Source of the DNA: Pseudomonas iridis
GTDB lineage: Bacteria; Pseudomonadota; Gammaproteobacteria; Pseudomonadales; Pseudomonadaceae
NCBI RefSeq assembly: GCF_017980685.1
Contig: NZ_JACXXO010000007.1
Coordinates: 1-64,000, forward strand
DNA length: 64,000 nucleotides
Reading direction: 5' to 3'
Below, in pieces: positions 45,480 to 52,188 of this stretch. The notes beneath the pieces were generated by a model. The model ran no database searches. It saw nothing but the letters and a program-made list of their open reading frames with translations, and was not told where the DNA came from. The position numbers were made by a program, and so were the translations under genes. Each line of letters starts with the position of its first letter. Position 1 is the stretch's first letter.

Positions 45480-45496
45480 AGCGAGATTTGTGCCAA
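45480..45496 (-). promoter_or_regulatory. Sigma-54 promoter of nasA
   Basis: Minus strand TTGGCACAAATCTCGC has GG (45494-45493) and GC (45482-45481) ten bases apart. A start about 12 bases downstream would begin the transcript just before hairpin P1. Confidence 0.8.
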
Positions 45497-45510
45497 CAGC
45501 CGAAAAAATC

Positions 45511-45697
45511 AAAAGCCCCTCACCCTAACCCTCTCCCAGAGGGAGAGGGGACTGATTGGGGGATGCCCGCGAAGTACACCGAGCTGTGATTTTCCGCTGT
45601 GAATCCATAATCGACTCGGTCTTTCAGGTCGATGTTTAGCGTCAGGCATCTCGGTCAGTCCCCTCTCCCTCTGGGAGAGGGTTAGGGTGAGGGGCCG
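45511..45697. mobile_element. MITE-like element, copy 3, overlapping the 3' end of nasT
   Basis: Inverted ends at 45511-45552 (CCCCTCACCCTAACCCTCTC...) and 45656-45697 (...GGGTTAGGGTGAGGGG), 187 bases overall. The interior carries the inverted form of ACCGAGTCGATTATGGATTC seen in copy 2. The right end lies inside the nasT reading frame. Confidence 0.7.
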
Positions 45698-46266
45698 AGC
45701 AATTCACTCATCGCAATAATCTGCTCCGCCACCTGAATCAGCTTCTGCTGGCGGCTCATGGCCTGGCGCCGCATCAGGGTGTAGGCCTCTTCCTCATTGC
45801 AGTCCTTCATTTTCATCAACAGCCCCTTGGCCAGTTCGATGCGTTTGCGCTCAGCCAGCTGCTGATCGCGGGCGTGCAACTGCGCACGCAACGCCTGATC
45901 ACTCTCGAAGCGCGCCATGGCCACATCGAGAATCGGCTGCAAACGTTGTGCGTGAATGCCTTCAACGATGTAGGCACTGACCCCGGACTTTATCGCCTGA
46001 CGCATCACGCCGGGGTCATGCTCGTCGGTAAACATCACGATGGGGCGTGGCTGGTCGCGGCTGACCAGCACCACTTGCTCCATGACATCGCGGCTCGGTG
46101 ACTCGGTATCGATCAGGATGACGTCCGGGCGCACCGTTTCGACGCGTGCGGGCAGGTCGATGGTCAGGCCAGACTCGTCAATCACCTCAAAACCGGCCTC
46201 GGTCAGCGCCGCTTTCAGGCGTCCGACTTTTTTCGCCGTGTCGTTGATCAGCAGAATGCGCAGCAT
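45682..46266 (-). CDS. nasT: ANTAR-domain antiterminator NasT
   Basis: NasT is an RNA-binding antiterminator for nitrate assimilation genes, held inactive by NasS without nitrate. The 194-residue protein has a receiver-like N-terminal domain (LLINDTAKKVGRLKAALTEAG, DVILIDTESPSRDVM, PIVMFTDEHD), a coiled segment, and a C-terminal ANTAR domain (ERKRIELAKGLLMKMKDCNEEEAYTLMRRQAMSRQQKLIQVAEQII). The last four residues (GPSP) and the stop codon come from the MITE-like repeat. It follows nasS by 15 bases. Confidence 0.94.
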   Translation of the reverse strand: MLRILLINDTAKKVGRLKAALTEAGFEVIDESGLTIDLPARVETVRPDVILIDTESPSRDVMEQVVLVSRDQPRPIVMFTDEHDPGVMRQAIKSGVSAYIVEGIHAQRLQPILDVAMARFESDQALRAQLHARDQQLAERKRIELAKGLLMKMKDCNEEEAYTLMRRQAMSRQQKLIQVAEQIIAMSELLGPSP

Positions 46267-46281
46267 GTTGGCGGTCTCCTG

Positions 46282-47493
46282 TCAGCGGCGGGCGAGAAGG
46301 GGAGCATCGTCGCTTAGGGCGTGCAGCTTGAAACTGCGCGCATAACCGGCCGGATCACTGCCATCCCAGATTTTGCCGTCGAGCAACTGACTGCTGCGCA
46401 TGTCCGTGCCCCGCGTGGCAACGCCAACAGCAGTCGCCGCGTCGCGATAGAGGCCCAGTTGCTGAACCTGACGCGCCACGGCGAGGTAATCCGGGTCTTC
46501 GCGCAGCAAGCCCCAGCGGCGGAACTGGGTCATGAACCACATGCCGTCGCAGAGATACGGCAGATTGACTTCGCCGTTGCCGTGAAAGCGCAAGGCGTGG
46601 GGATCCTGCCAGCGATGACCGAGGCCGTCGGCGTACTCACCGAGAAAGCGCGGTTCGATGCACGAAACCGGCGTATCGAGATAATCCGGGGCGCTCAGCA
46701 GTTGTGCGGTGCTGCGGCGATTCTCCTGGCTTTCTTCGATAAATCGGCTGGCTTCGAGGATCGCCATCACCAGCGCGCGCGCGGTGTTCGGGTATTGCTC
46801 GACGAAGGCGCGGGTGCAGCCGAGGACTTTTTCCGGGTGATCGGGCCAGATCGTCTGGCTGGTGGCCAGCGTAAAGCCGAGATTCTGCTGTACCGCGCTG
46901 GCGGCCCACGGTTCGCCGACGCAAAAGCCGTCGATTCGTCCCGCTTGCAGGTGCGCAACCATTTGCGGCGGCGGCACGACCACGCTGTCGACATCCTGTA
47001 ACGGATGAATGCCTTGGCTCGCCAGCCAGTAATAAAGCCACATCGCGTGCGTGCCGGTCGGGAAGGTCTGGGCAAAGGTCAATTTTGCGCGGGATTGGTG
47101 CACGTGGCGATCCAGCGCTTCAGGACTGTTCACGCCGAGGGCTTGCAGGCCGTGGGAGAGGTTGAGGCTCTGACCGTTTTGGTTGAGGCCCATCAACACG
47201 GCCATATCGGTGGATGCGATGCCGCCGATGCCCAAATGCACGGCGTAGATCAAACCGTACAGGCTGTGGGCGGCATCGAGTTCGCCGCTGACCAGCTTGT
47301 CGCGCAAGTTGGCCCATGAAGTCTGACGCTTGAGGTTCAGGGTCAGGCCATAAGGCTGAGCGAAACCCTGAGTGGCGGCCACCACCACCGAGGCGCAATC
47401 GCTCAGGGCCATGAAACCAAGGTTGATCGCAGTCTTTTCCGGAGCATCGCTGCCGTTGACCCAGGCCAGCGGCCCGACGGAGGGTTCATTCAT
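46282..47493 (-). CDS. nasS: Nitrate-sensing regulator NasS
   Basis: NasS is a cytoplasmic NrtA-like nitrate/nitrite-binding protein that sequesters NasT until nitrate binds. The 403-residue protein resembles periplasmic nitrate-binding proteins (INLGFMALSDCASVVVAATQGF, ANLRDKLVSGELDAAHSLYGLIYAVHLG, DSVVVPPPQMVAHLQAGRIDGFCVGEPWAA). It has no signal peptide, as expected of the regulator. I chose ATG 47493 (MNEPSVGP). It leads the nasS-nasT operon, which itself has a sigma-54 promoter and an antitermination-like leader. Confidence 0.93.
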   Translation of the reverse strand: MNEPSVGPLAWVNGSDAPEKTAINLGFMALSDCASVVVAATQGFAQPYGLTLNLKRQTSWANLRDKLVSGELDAAHSLYGLIYAVHLGIGGIASTDMAVLMGLNQNGQSLNLSHGLQALGVNSPEALDRHVHQSRAKLTFAQTFPTGTHAMWLYYWLASQGIHPLQDVDSVVVPPPQMVAHLQAGRIDGFCVGEPWAASAVQQNLGFTLATSQTIWPDHPEKVLGCTRAFVEQYPNTARALVMAILEASRFIEESQENRRSTAQLLSAPDYLDTPVSCIEPRFLGEYADGLGHRWQDPHALRFHGNGEVNLPYLCDGMWFMTQFRRWGLLREDPDYLAVARQVQQLGLYRDAATAVGVATRGTDMRSSQLLDGKIWDGSDPAGYARSFKLHALSDDAPLLARR

Positions 47494-47519
47494 CGCATGC
47501 ACCTGCAAAAGCCGCCTTC

Positions 47520-47568
47520 AAAAAAAACGCCGCCACCGATTTTGCGCAGGCAAAACCCCATGACGACG
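47520..47568 (-). terminator. Candidate attenuator terminator in the nasS leader
   Basis: Minus strand CGTCGTCAT (47568-47560) pairs with GTGGCGGCG (47536-47528), using three G-U pairs. An inner TTTTGC-CTGC-GCAAAA hairpin follows, and eight T residues (47527-47520) close it. The left arm overlaps hairpin P2, as in the nasA leader. It lies 27 bases before the nasS ATG. Confidence 0.6.
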
Positions 47569-47600
47569 CCATTGTCCTTGCCCGTGCGCCGCCATTGGCG
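47565..47600 (-). promoter_or_regulatory. Candidate ANTAR-type hairpin pair in the nasS leader
   Basis: P1: CGCC, loop AATGGC, GGCG (47600-47587). P2: GAC, loop AATGGC, GTC (47576-47565). The two loops are identical and have A1 and G4; the linker is ten bases. The stems are shorter than in the nirB and nasA leaders. Confidence 0.6.
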
Positions 47601-47622
47601 TGCGGGCTGATGGCAAGCAGGG

Positions 47623-47638
47623 TGCAAGGCATATGCCA
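47623..47638 (-). promoter_or_regulatory. Sigma-54 promoter of nasS-nasT
   Basis: Minus strand TGGCATATGCCTTGCA matches the sigma-54 consensus TGGCAY-N5-TTGCA throughout, with GG (47637-47636) and GC (47625-47624) ten bases apart. A start 12 bases on puts the hairpins and terminator in the 5' leader. Confidence 0.75.
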
Positions 47639-47686
47639 GTCGCGTCGATTTGCGCGTGCGCCTCGCGCGGTGGGTCGATGCCCGGC

Positions 47687-47692
47687 TATAAT
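47687..47692 (+). promoter_or_regulatory. Candidate -10 element of pyrD
   Basis: A perfect TATAAT (in CGGCTATAATCGG) lies 37 bases before the pyrD ATG. No good -35 partner is visible. Confidence 0.5.
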
Positions 47693-47728
47693 CGGCGCCT
47701 CTTTTCGCCGCCCGAGTCATCGCCGCCC

Positions 47729-48751
47729 ATGTACACCCTGGCCCGTCAGCTGTTGTTCAAACTTTCCCCGGAAACCTCCCACGATCTGTCGCTGGATCTG
47801 ATCGGCGCGGGTGGACGTTTGGGCCTCAACGGTCTGCTGTGCAAGGCGCCAGCGAAGTTGCCGGTGACGGTCATGGGCCTGGAGTTCCCCAACCCGGTGG
47901 GTCTGGCGGCGGGTCTGGACAAGAACGGCGCGGCCATCGACGGTTTCGCGCAGTTGGGTTTCGGTTTTGTCGAAATCGGCACCGTGACCCCGCGTCCGCA
48001 GCCGGGCAACCCGAAACCACGGATTTTCCGCCTGCCGGAAGCCGAGGCGATCATCAATCGCATGGGTTTCAACAATCTGGGTGTAGATAACCTGCTGACG
48101 CGGGTAGCAGCAGCCAAACACAAGGGCGTGCTGGGCATCAACATCGGCAAGAATTTCGATACCCCGGTTGAACGCGCGGTTGACGATTACCTGATCTGCC
48201 TGGAGAAGGTCTACGCCCACGCCAGTTACATCACCGTCAACGTCAGCTCGCCGAACACCCCGGGCCTGCGCAGCTTGCAGTTTGGCGATTCGCTCAAGCA
48301 GTTGCTGGCGGACCTGGCCACGCGCCGCGCCGAACTGGCGCTGCGTCATGGCAAGCATGTGCCGCTGGCGATCAAGATTGCCCCGGACATGACCGACGAA
48401 GAAACCGCGCAGGTCGCGCAAGCGCTGATCGAAACCGGAATGGACGCGGTCATTGCCGCCAACACCACGCTGAGCCGGGTTGGCGTTGAAGGCATGGTGC
48501 ATGGTGACGAGGCGGGCGGCCTGTCCGGTGCGCCGGTGCGAGACAAGAGCACCCACACCGTGAAGGTGCTGGCGGCTGAGCTGGGTGGGCGTTTGCCGAT
48601 CATCGCAGCGGGCGGCATCACTGAAGGCAAGCATGCTGCTGAGAAGATCACTGCGGGTGCCAGTCTGGTGCAGATTTACTCGGGCTTCATCTATAAAGGC
48701 CCGGCGCTGATTCGTGAATCGGTGGATGCGATCGCGGCATTGCGCAAATAA
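47729..48751 (+). CDS. pyrD: Dihydroorotate dehydrogenase (quinone), class 2
   Basis: PyrD oxidises dihydroorotate to orotate with quinone in pyrimidine synthesis, bound to the inner membrane. The 340-residue protein has the N-terminal membrane helix pair ([26 protein letters not shown]), the FMN-barrel motifs [21 protein letters not shown] and [26 protein letters not shown] with the catalytic serine, and the late [12 protein letters not shown] and [21 protein letters not shown]. The start at 47729 gives the usual class 2 length; upstream in-frame ATGs precede the promoter. Confidence 0.96.
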   Translation: MYTLARQLLFKLSPETSHDLSLDLIGAGGRLGLNGLLCKAPAKLPVTVMGLEFPNPVGLAAGLDKNGAAIDGFAQLGFGFVEIGTVTPRPQPGNPKPRIFRLPEAEAIINRMGFNNLGVDNLLTRVAAAKHKGVLGINIGKNFDTPVERAVDDYLICLEKVYAHASYITVNVSSPNTPGLRSLQFGDSLKQLLADLATRRAELALRHGKHVPLAIKIAPDMTDEETAQVAQALIETGMDAVIAANTTLSRVGVEGMVHGDEAGGLSGAPVRDKSTHTVKVLAAELGGRLPIIAAGGITEGKHAAEKITAGASLVQIYSGFIYKGPALIRESVDAIAALRK

Positions 48752-48770
48752 CCCAGGCTGTCCCGGTCAA

Positions 48771-48862
48771 TGTAGGAGCTGCCGAAGGCTGCGATCTTTT
48801 GATCTTGATGTTGATTTTAAAAAAACAGGATCAAAAGATCGCAGCCTGCGGCAGCTCCTACA
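48771..48862. repeat. REP pair, family C
   Basis: TGTAGGAGCTGCCGAAGGCT plus GCGATCTTTTG (48771-48803) faces the inverted GATCAAAAGATCGCAGCCTG plus CGGCAGCTCCTACA (48828-48862). It lies after pyrD and before the rmf terminator. Confidence 0.88.
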
Positions 48863-48913
48863 GGGTGGTCGGCAGACATTCGAAAGGCGGGCGTCAGTCA
48901 AATCGACCGGGCA

Positions 48914-48942
48914 TAAAAAAGGGCTCCTCGAAGGAGCCCTTG
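48914..48942 (-). terminator. Rho-independent terminator of rmf
   Basis: Minus strand AAGGGCTCCTTCGAGGAGCC plus CTTTTTTATG is a near-perfect stem with a TTCG loop and T run, about 85 bases after the rmf stop. Confidence 0.88.
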
Positions 48943-49025
48943 GGCCGTAGCCCGCCGTCCGGGAGGGACGTGCGTGGTTAATGCGTTGCAAATTCAGATT
49001 GTCGTGTCGGAATAAATGCCCTGTG

Positions 49026-49241
49026 TCAGCCGACGGCGTGAAGTTCGTTGAGTCTATGGATTCCCGCAGTGCCGGTCATACCGTCCCAGTTGTCGCCGCG
49101 TCCTTCTCGCCAGCCGTTGATCCAGGCTTGACGTACTGACGGTAGAGTAAATGGGCAAAGCTCACGGGATTTGCCACCAACGCCATATTGATATCCGCGC
49201 AAAAATGCTCTTTCCAACGGATCACGCTTAAGTCTTCTCAT
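49026..49241 (-). CDS. rmf: Ribosome modulation factor
   Basis: Rmf binds 70S ribosomes and dimerises them into inactive 100S particles in stationary phase. The 71-residue basic protein begins MRRLKRDPLERAFLRGYQYGVGGKSRELCPF, the family pattern, and continues with RQAWINGWREGRGDNWDG. AGGG lies nine bases before the ATG. It has its own terminator and a highly structured leader. Confidence 0.94.
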   Translation of the reverse strand: MRRLKRDPLERAFLRGYQYGVGGKSRELCPFTLPSVRQAWINGWREGRGDNWDGMTGTAGIHRLNELHAVG

Positions 49242-49280
49242 AGGGTGTTTCCCTCACTTGTTGACTGTATGTGTCGCGTT

Positions 49281-49371
49281 GACCTCAACCGAGGTCTGGC
49301 AGAAAAACTCTGCCGGGGGCGGCTCGCTGCCGGCGTGGCGAGCCAAGGTGTTGACGCCGTTGCGACGTCAA
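49281..49371 (-). ncRNA. Structured rmf leader (rmf RNA motif-like)
   Basis: Four consecutive perfect stems precede rmf: TTGACG/CGTCAA (49351-49371), GGCTCG/CGAGCC (49321-49344), GGCAGA/TCTGCC (49299-49314) and GACCTC/GAGGTC (49281-49296). They end 40 bases before the rmf ATG. A conserved RNA structure in front of rmf in Pseudomonas, the rmf motif, was described by Weinberg and colleagues; this position and series of helices fit it, though I could not align it to the model. Confidence 0.65.
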
Positions 49372-49470
49372 CCTGTGCTCAGTTCTAACCAATGAGTCAC
49401 ACCGATGGAATGACCGATTTGTCATAAGAACGTAACGAATAGGATGCTATGGCAATAAGTAACTGCGTAT

Positions 49471-49492
49471 TTGTTCAATGTTTATTGAGCAA
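49471..49492. repeat. Inverted repeat in the rmf-rlmKL gap
   Basis: TTGTTCAAT-GTTT-ATTGAGCAA is a 22-base inverted repeat with one mismatch, in an AT-rich stretch. The remaining gap (49372-49772) shows no gene; there is a GGCACACCTTCGTGCC hairpin around 49660-49675 and GGAA-type spacing before the rlmKL ATG. Confidence 0.4.
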
Positions 49493-49772
49493 ACCCCGGT
49501 ATGATCGGCACCGCGCTGCATGATGGGCTTAATCCTTTAGTGAGAATGACCCACGGTTGCACTGGGGTACTATTCGACGAAGGGTTGCTTTGAGTCATTT
49601 TGTTGCTTCAACTTTTTTCTCTGTCCTTGCATCTAAGCTCTTTTAACCCGAGCAGCAGGGATGGGACGGCACACCTTCGTGCCACGCGGGCGTTCTTTTA
49701 GAAAAGCGCCTGATTGAAAACCGGATCGGCAATGCGTTGCCGGTTCACATAGCCAAAGGCTCTGGAAATACC

Positions 49773-52043
49773 ATGTCCGACCAATTCGAACTCTTCCTCA
49801 CTTGCCCCAAAGGTCTTGAAGGCCTGCTTATCGAGGAAGCCGTCGGGCTTGGCCTTGAAGAAGCCCGCGAGCACACCTCCGCCGTGCGTGGCATGGCAAC
49901 CATGGAAACCGCCTATCGTCTGTGCCTGTGGTCGCGCCTGGCCAACCGCGTGCTGCTGGTGCTCAAGCGCTTCCCGATGAAGGACGCCGAAGACCTGTAT
50001 CACGGCGTGCTCGACGTCGAGTGGCAAGACCACATGCTCAGCGATGGCACCCTGGCCGTTGAATTCAGCGGCCACGGCTCGGGCATCGACAACACTCACT
50101 TCGGCGCCTTGAAGGTCAAGGACGCCATCGTCGACAAACTGCGCACCCCGCAGGGCGACCGTCCGTCGATCGACAAGCTCAACCCGGATCTGCGCATTCA
50201 CCTGCGTCTGGATCGCGGCGAAGCGATTCTCTCCCTCGACCTGTCCGGCCACAGCCTGCACCAGCGCGGCTATCGCTTGCAGCAAGGTGCAGCGCCGCTG
50301 AAGGAAAACCTCGCGGCAGCCATCCTGATCCGTTCCGGCTGGCCGCGCATTGCTGCCGATGGCGGCGCGCTGGCTGACCCGATGTGCGGTGTCGGTACGT
50401 TCCTGGTCGAAGCGGGAATGATCGCCGCCGACATGGCGCCGAACCTGCGTCGTGAGCAGTGGGGCTTCACCGCATGGCTTGGCCACGTGCCGGCGCTGTG
50501 GAAGAAACTCCACGAAGAGGCGACCGAACGTGCGGCTGCCGGTCTGGCCAAGCCGCCGCTGTGGATTCGTGGTTACGAAGCTGACCCGCGCTTGATCCAG
50601 CCGGGCCGCAACAACGTTGAACGTGCCGGCCTGAGTGAGTGGATCAAGATCTACCAGGGCGAAGTGGCGACGTTCGAGCCGCGCCCGGATCAGAACCAGA
50701 AAGGTCTGGTGATCTGCAACCCGCCGTACGGCGAGCGGCTGGGTGACGAAGCCAGCCTGCTTTATCTTTACCAGAACCTCGGCGAGCGTCTGCGTCAGGC
50801 CTGCCTGAACTGGGAAGCGGCGGTGTTCACCGGTGCGCCGGATCTGGGCAAGCGCATGGGCATCCGCAGCCACAAACAGTATTCGTTCTGGAACGGCGCA
50901 CTGCCGTGCAAGCTGCTGCTGATCAAAGTCACTCCGGATCAATTCGTTACGGGCGAGCGTCGCACCCCGGAACAGCGTCAGGTCGAGCGTGAGCAAGCAG
51001 CTTATGACCAGACGCCGGACGAGCCACAAGAACGCAAGTTCAACAAGAACGGCAACCCGATCAAACCTGAGCCAGCCCCGGCTCCGGTGGTCGAACAGGC
51101 TCGCTTGAGCGAAGGCGGGCAGATGTTTGCCAACCGTCTGCAGAAAAACCTCAAGGCACTGGGCAAGTGGGTCAAGCGCGAAGGCATCGATTGCTACCGC
51201 GTTTACGATGCGGACATGCCGGAATACGCAATGGCCATCGACCTGTACCACGACTGGGTGCACGTTCAGGAATACGCCGCGCCGAAATCGATCGACCCGC
51301 AAAAGGCTTCGATCCGCATGTTCGATGCGTTGGCAGCGATTCCGCAGGCGCTGAACATCGACAAGAGCCGCGTGGTGGTCAAACGCCGCGAGCGCCAGAG
51401 TGGCACCAAGCAGTACGAGCGTCAGGCTGCGCAGGGCAAGTTCAATGAAGTGACCGAGGGCGGCGTCAAGTTGCTGGTCAACCTCACCGACTACCTCGAC
51501 ACCGGGCTGTTCCTGGATCACCGGGCGATGCGCCTGCGCATTCAGAAAGAAGCCGCCGGCAAGCGCTTCCTCAATCTGTATTGCTACACCGCGACCGCCA
51601 GCGTGCACGCGGCCAAGGGCGGTGCGCGCAGCACCACCAGCGTCGACCTGTCGAAAACCTACCTCGACTGGGCGCGCCGCAACCTGTCGCTGAACGGCTT
51701 CTCGGACAAGAACCGTCTGGAGCAGGGCGACGTGATGGCGTGGCTGGAAAGTTGCCGCGAAGAGTACGACCTGATCTTCATCGATCCGCCGACCTTCTCC
51801 AACTCCAAGCGCATGGAAGGCATTTTCGACGTGCAGCGTGATCAGGTGCAGTTGATCGACCTGGCCATGGCCCGCCTGGCGCCGGGCGGCGTGTTGTATT
51901 TCTCCAACAACTTCCGCAAGTTCCAGTTGGAAGAGAACCTGGCCGAGCGTTACGCGATTGAGGAAATCAGCGCGCAGACCATTGATCCGGATTTCGCGCG
52001 TAACACCAAGATTCACCGCGCCTGGAAAATCACGGCTCGTTGA
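49773..52043 (+). CDS. rlmKL: Bifunctional 23S rRNA methyltransferase RlmKL
   Basis: RlmKL makes m2G2445 and m7G2069 in 23S rRNA. The 756-residue protein has an N-terminal THUMP domain (about residues 40-160), a first methyltransferase domain with LADPMCGVGTFLVEAGMIA and the catalytic NPPYGER, and a second in the C-terminal half (RFLNLYCYTATASVHAAKGG, FIDPPTFSNSKRMEG). Length agrees with the fused enzyme of gammaproteobacteria. The ATG at 49773 gives MSDQFELFLTCPKGLE, the typical start. Confidence 0.96.
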   Translation: MSDQFELFLTCPKGLEGLLIEEAVGLGLEEAREHTSAVRGMATMETAYRLCLWSRLANRVLLVLKRFPMKDAEDLYHGVLDVEWQDHMLSDGTLAVEFSGHGSGIDNTHFGALKVKDAIVDKLRTPQGDRPSIDKLNPDLRIHLRLDRGEAILSLDLSGHSLHQRGYRLQQGAAPLKENLAAAILIRSGWPRIAADGGALADPMCGVGTFLVEAGMIAADMAPNLRREQWGFTAWLGHVPALWKKLHEEATERAAAGLAKPPLWIRGYEADPRLIQPGRNNVERAGLSEWIKIYQGEVATFEPRPDQNQKGLVICNPPYGERLGDEASLLYLYQNLGERLRQACLNWEAAVFTGAPDLGKRMGIRSHKQYSFWNGALPCKLLLIKVTPDQFVTGERRTPEQRQVEREQAAYDQTPDEPQERKFNKNGNPIKPEPAPAPVVEQARLSEGGQMFANRLQKNLKALGKWVKREGIDCYRVYDADMPEYAMAIDLYHDWVHVQEYAAPKSIDPQKASIRMFDALAAIPQALNIDKSRVVVKRRERQSGTKQYERQAAQGKFNEVTEGGVKLLVNLTDYLDTGLFLDHRAMRLRIQKEAAGKRFLNLYCYTATASVHAAKGGARSTTSVDLSKTYLDWARRNLSLNGFSDKNRLEQGDVMAWLESCREEYDLIFIDPPTFSNSKRMEGIFDVQRDQVQLIDLAMARLAPGGVLYFSNNFRKFQLEENLAERYAIEEISAQTIDPDFARNTKIHRAWKITAR

Positions 52044-52065
52044 CGCTGCAAAGGATTGGATCCAC

Positions 52066-52088
52066 AGAGCCTTGATTTTAAAGGCTCT
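52066..52088 (+). terminator. Weak terminator-like hairpin after rlmKL
   Basis: AGAGCCTT and AAGGCTCT pair around a seven-base loop 22 bases after the rlmKL stop. There is no T run, so termination here is uncertain. Confidence 0.35.
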
Positions 52089-52188
52089 TGGATCTGATCA
52101 ACGCTAGCCAAATTGATGGCTAATAGCTATAAACTCACTCATGGCCAATGGGGGTTCCCCCGCAATGCTGGCGTAGTGAGTTGCCCTT

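Noticed and set aside
49698..52016. Minus-strand open frame of 772 codons opposite rlmKL
   Set aside because: It is antisense to conserved methyltransferase motifs and has antisense-like composition.
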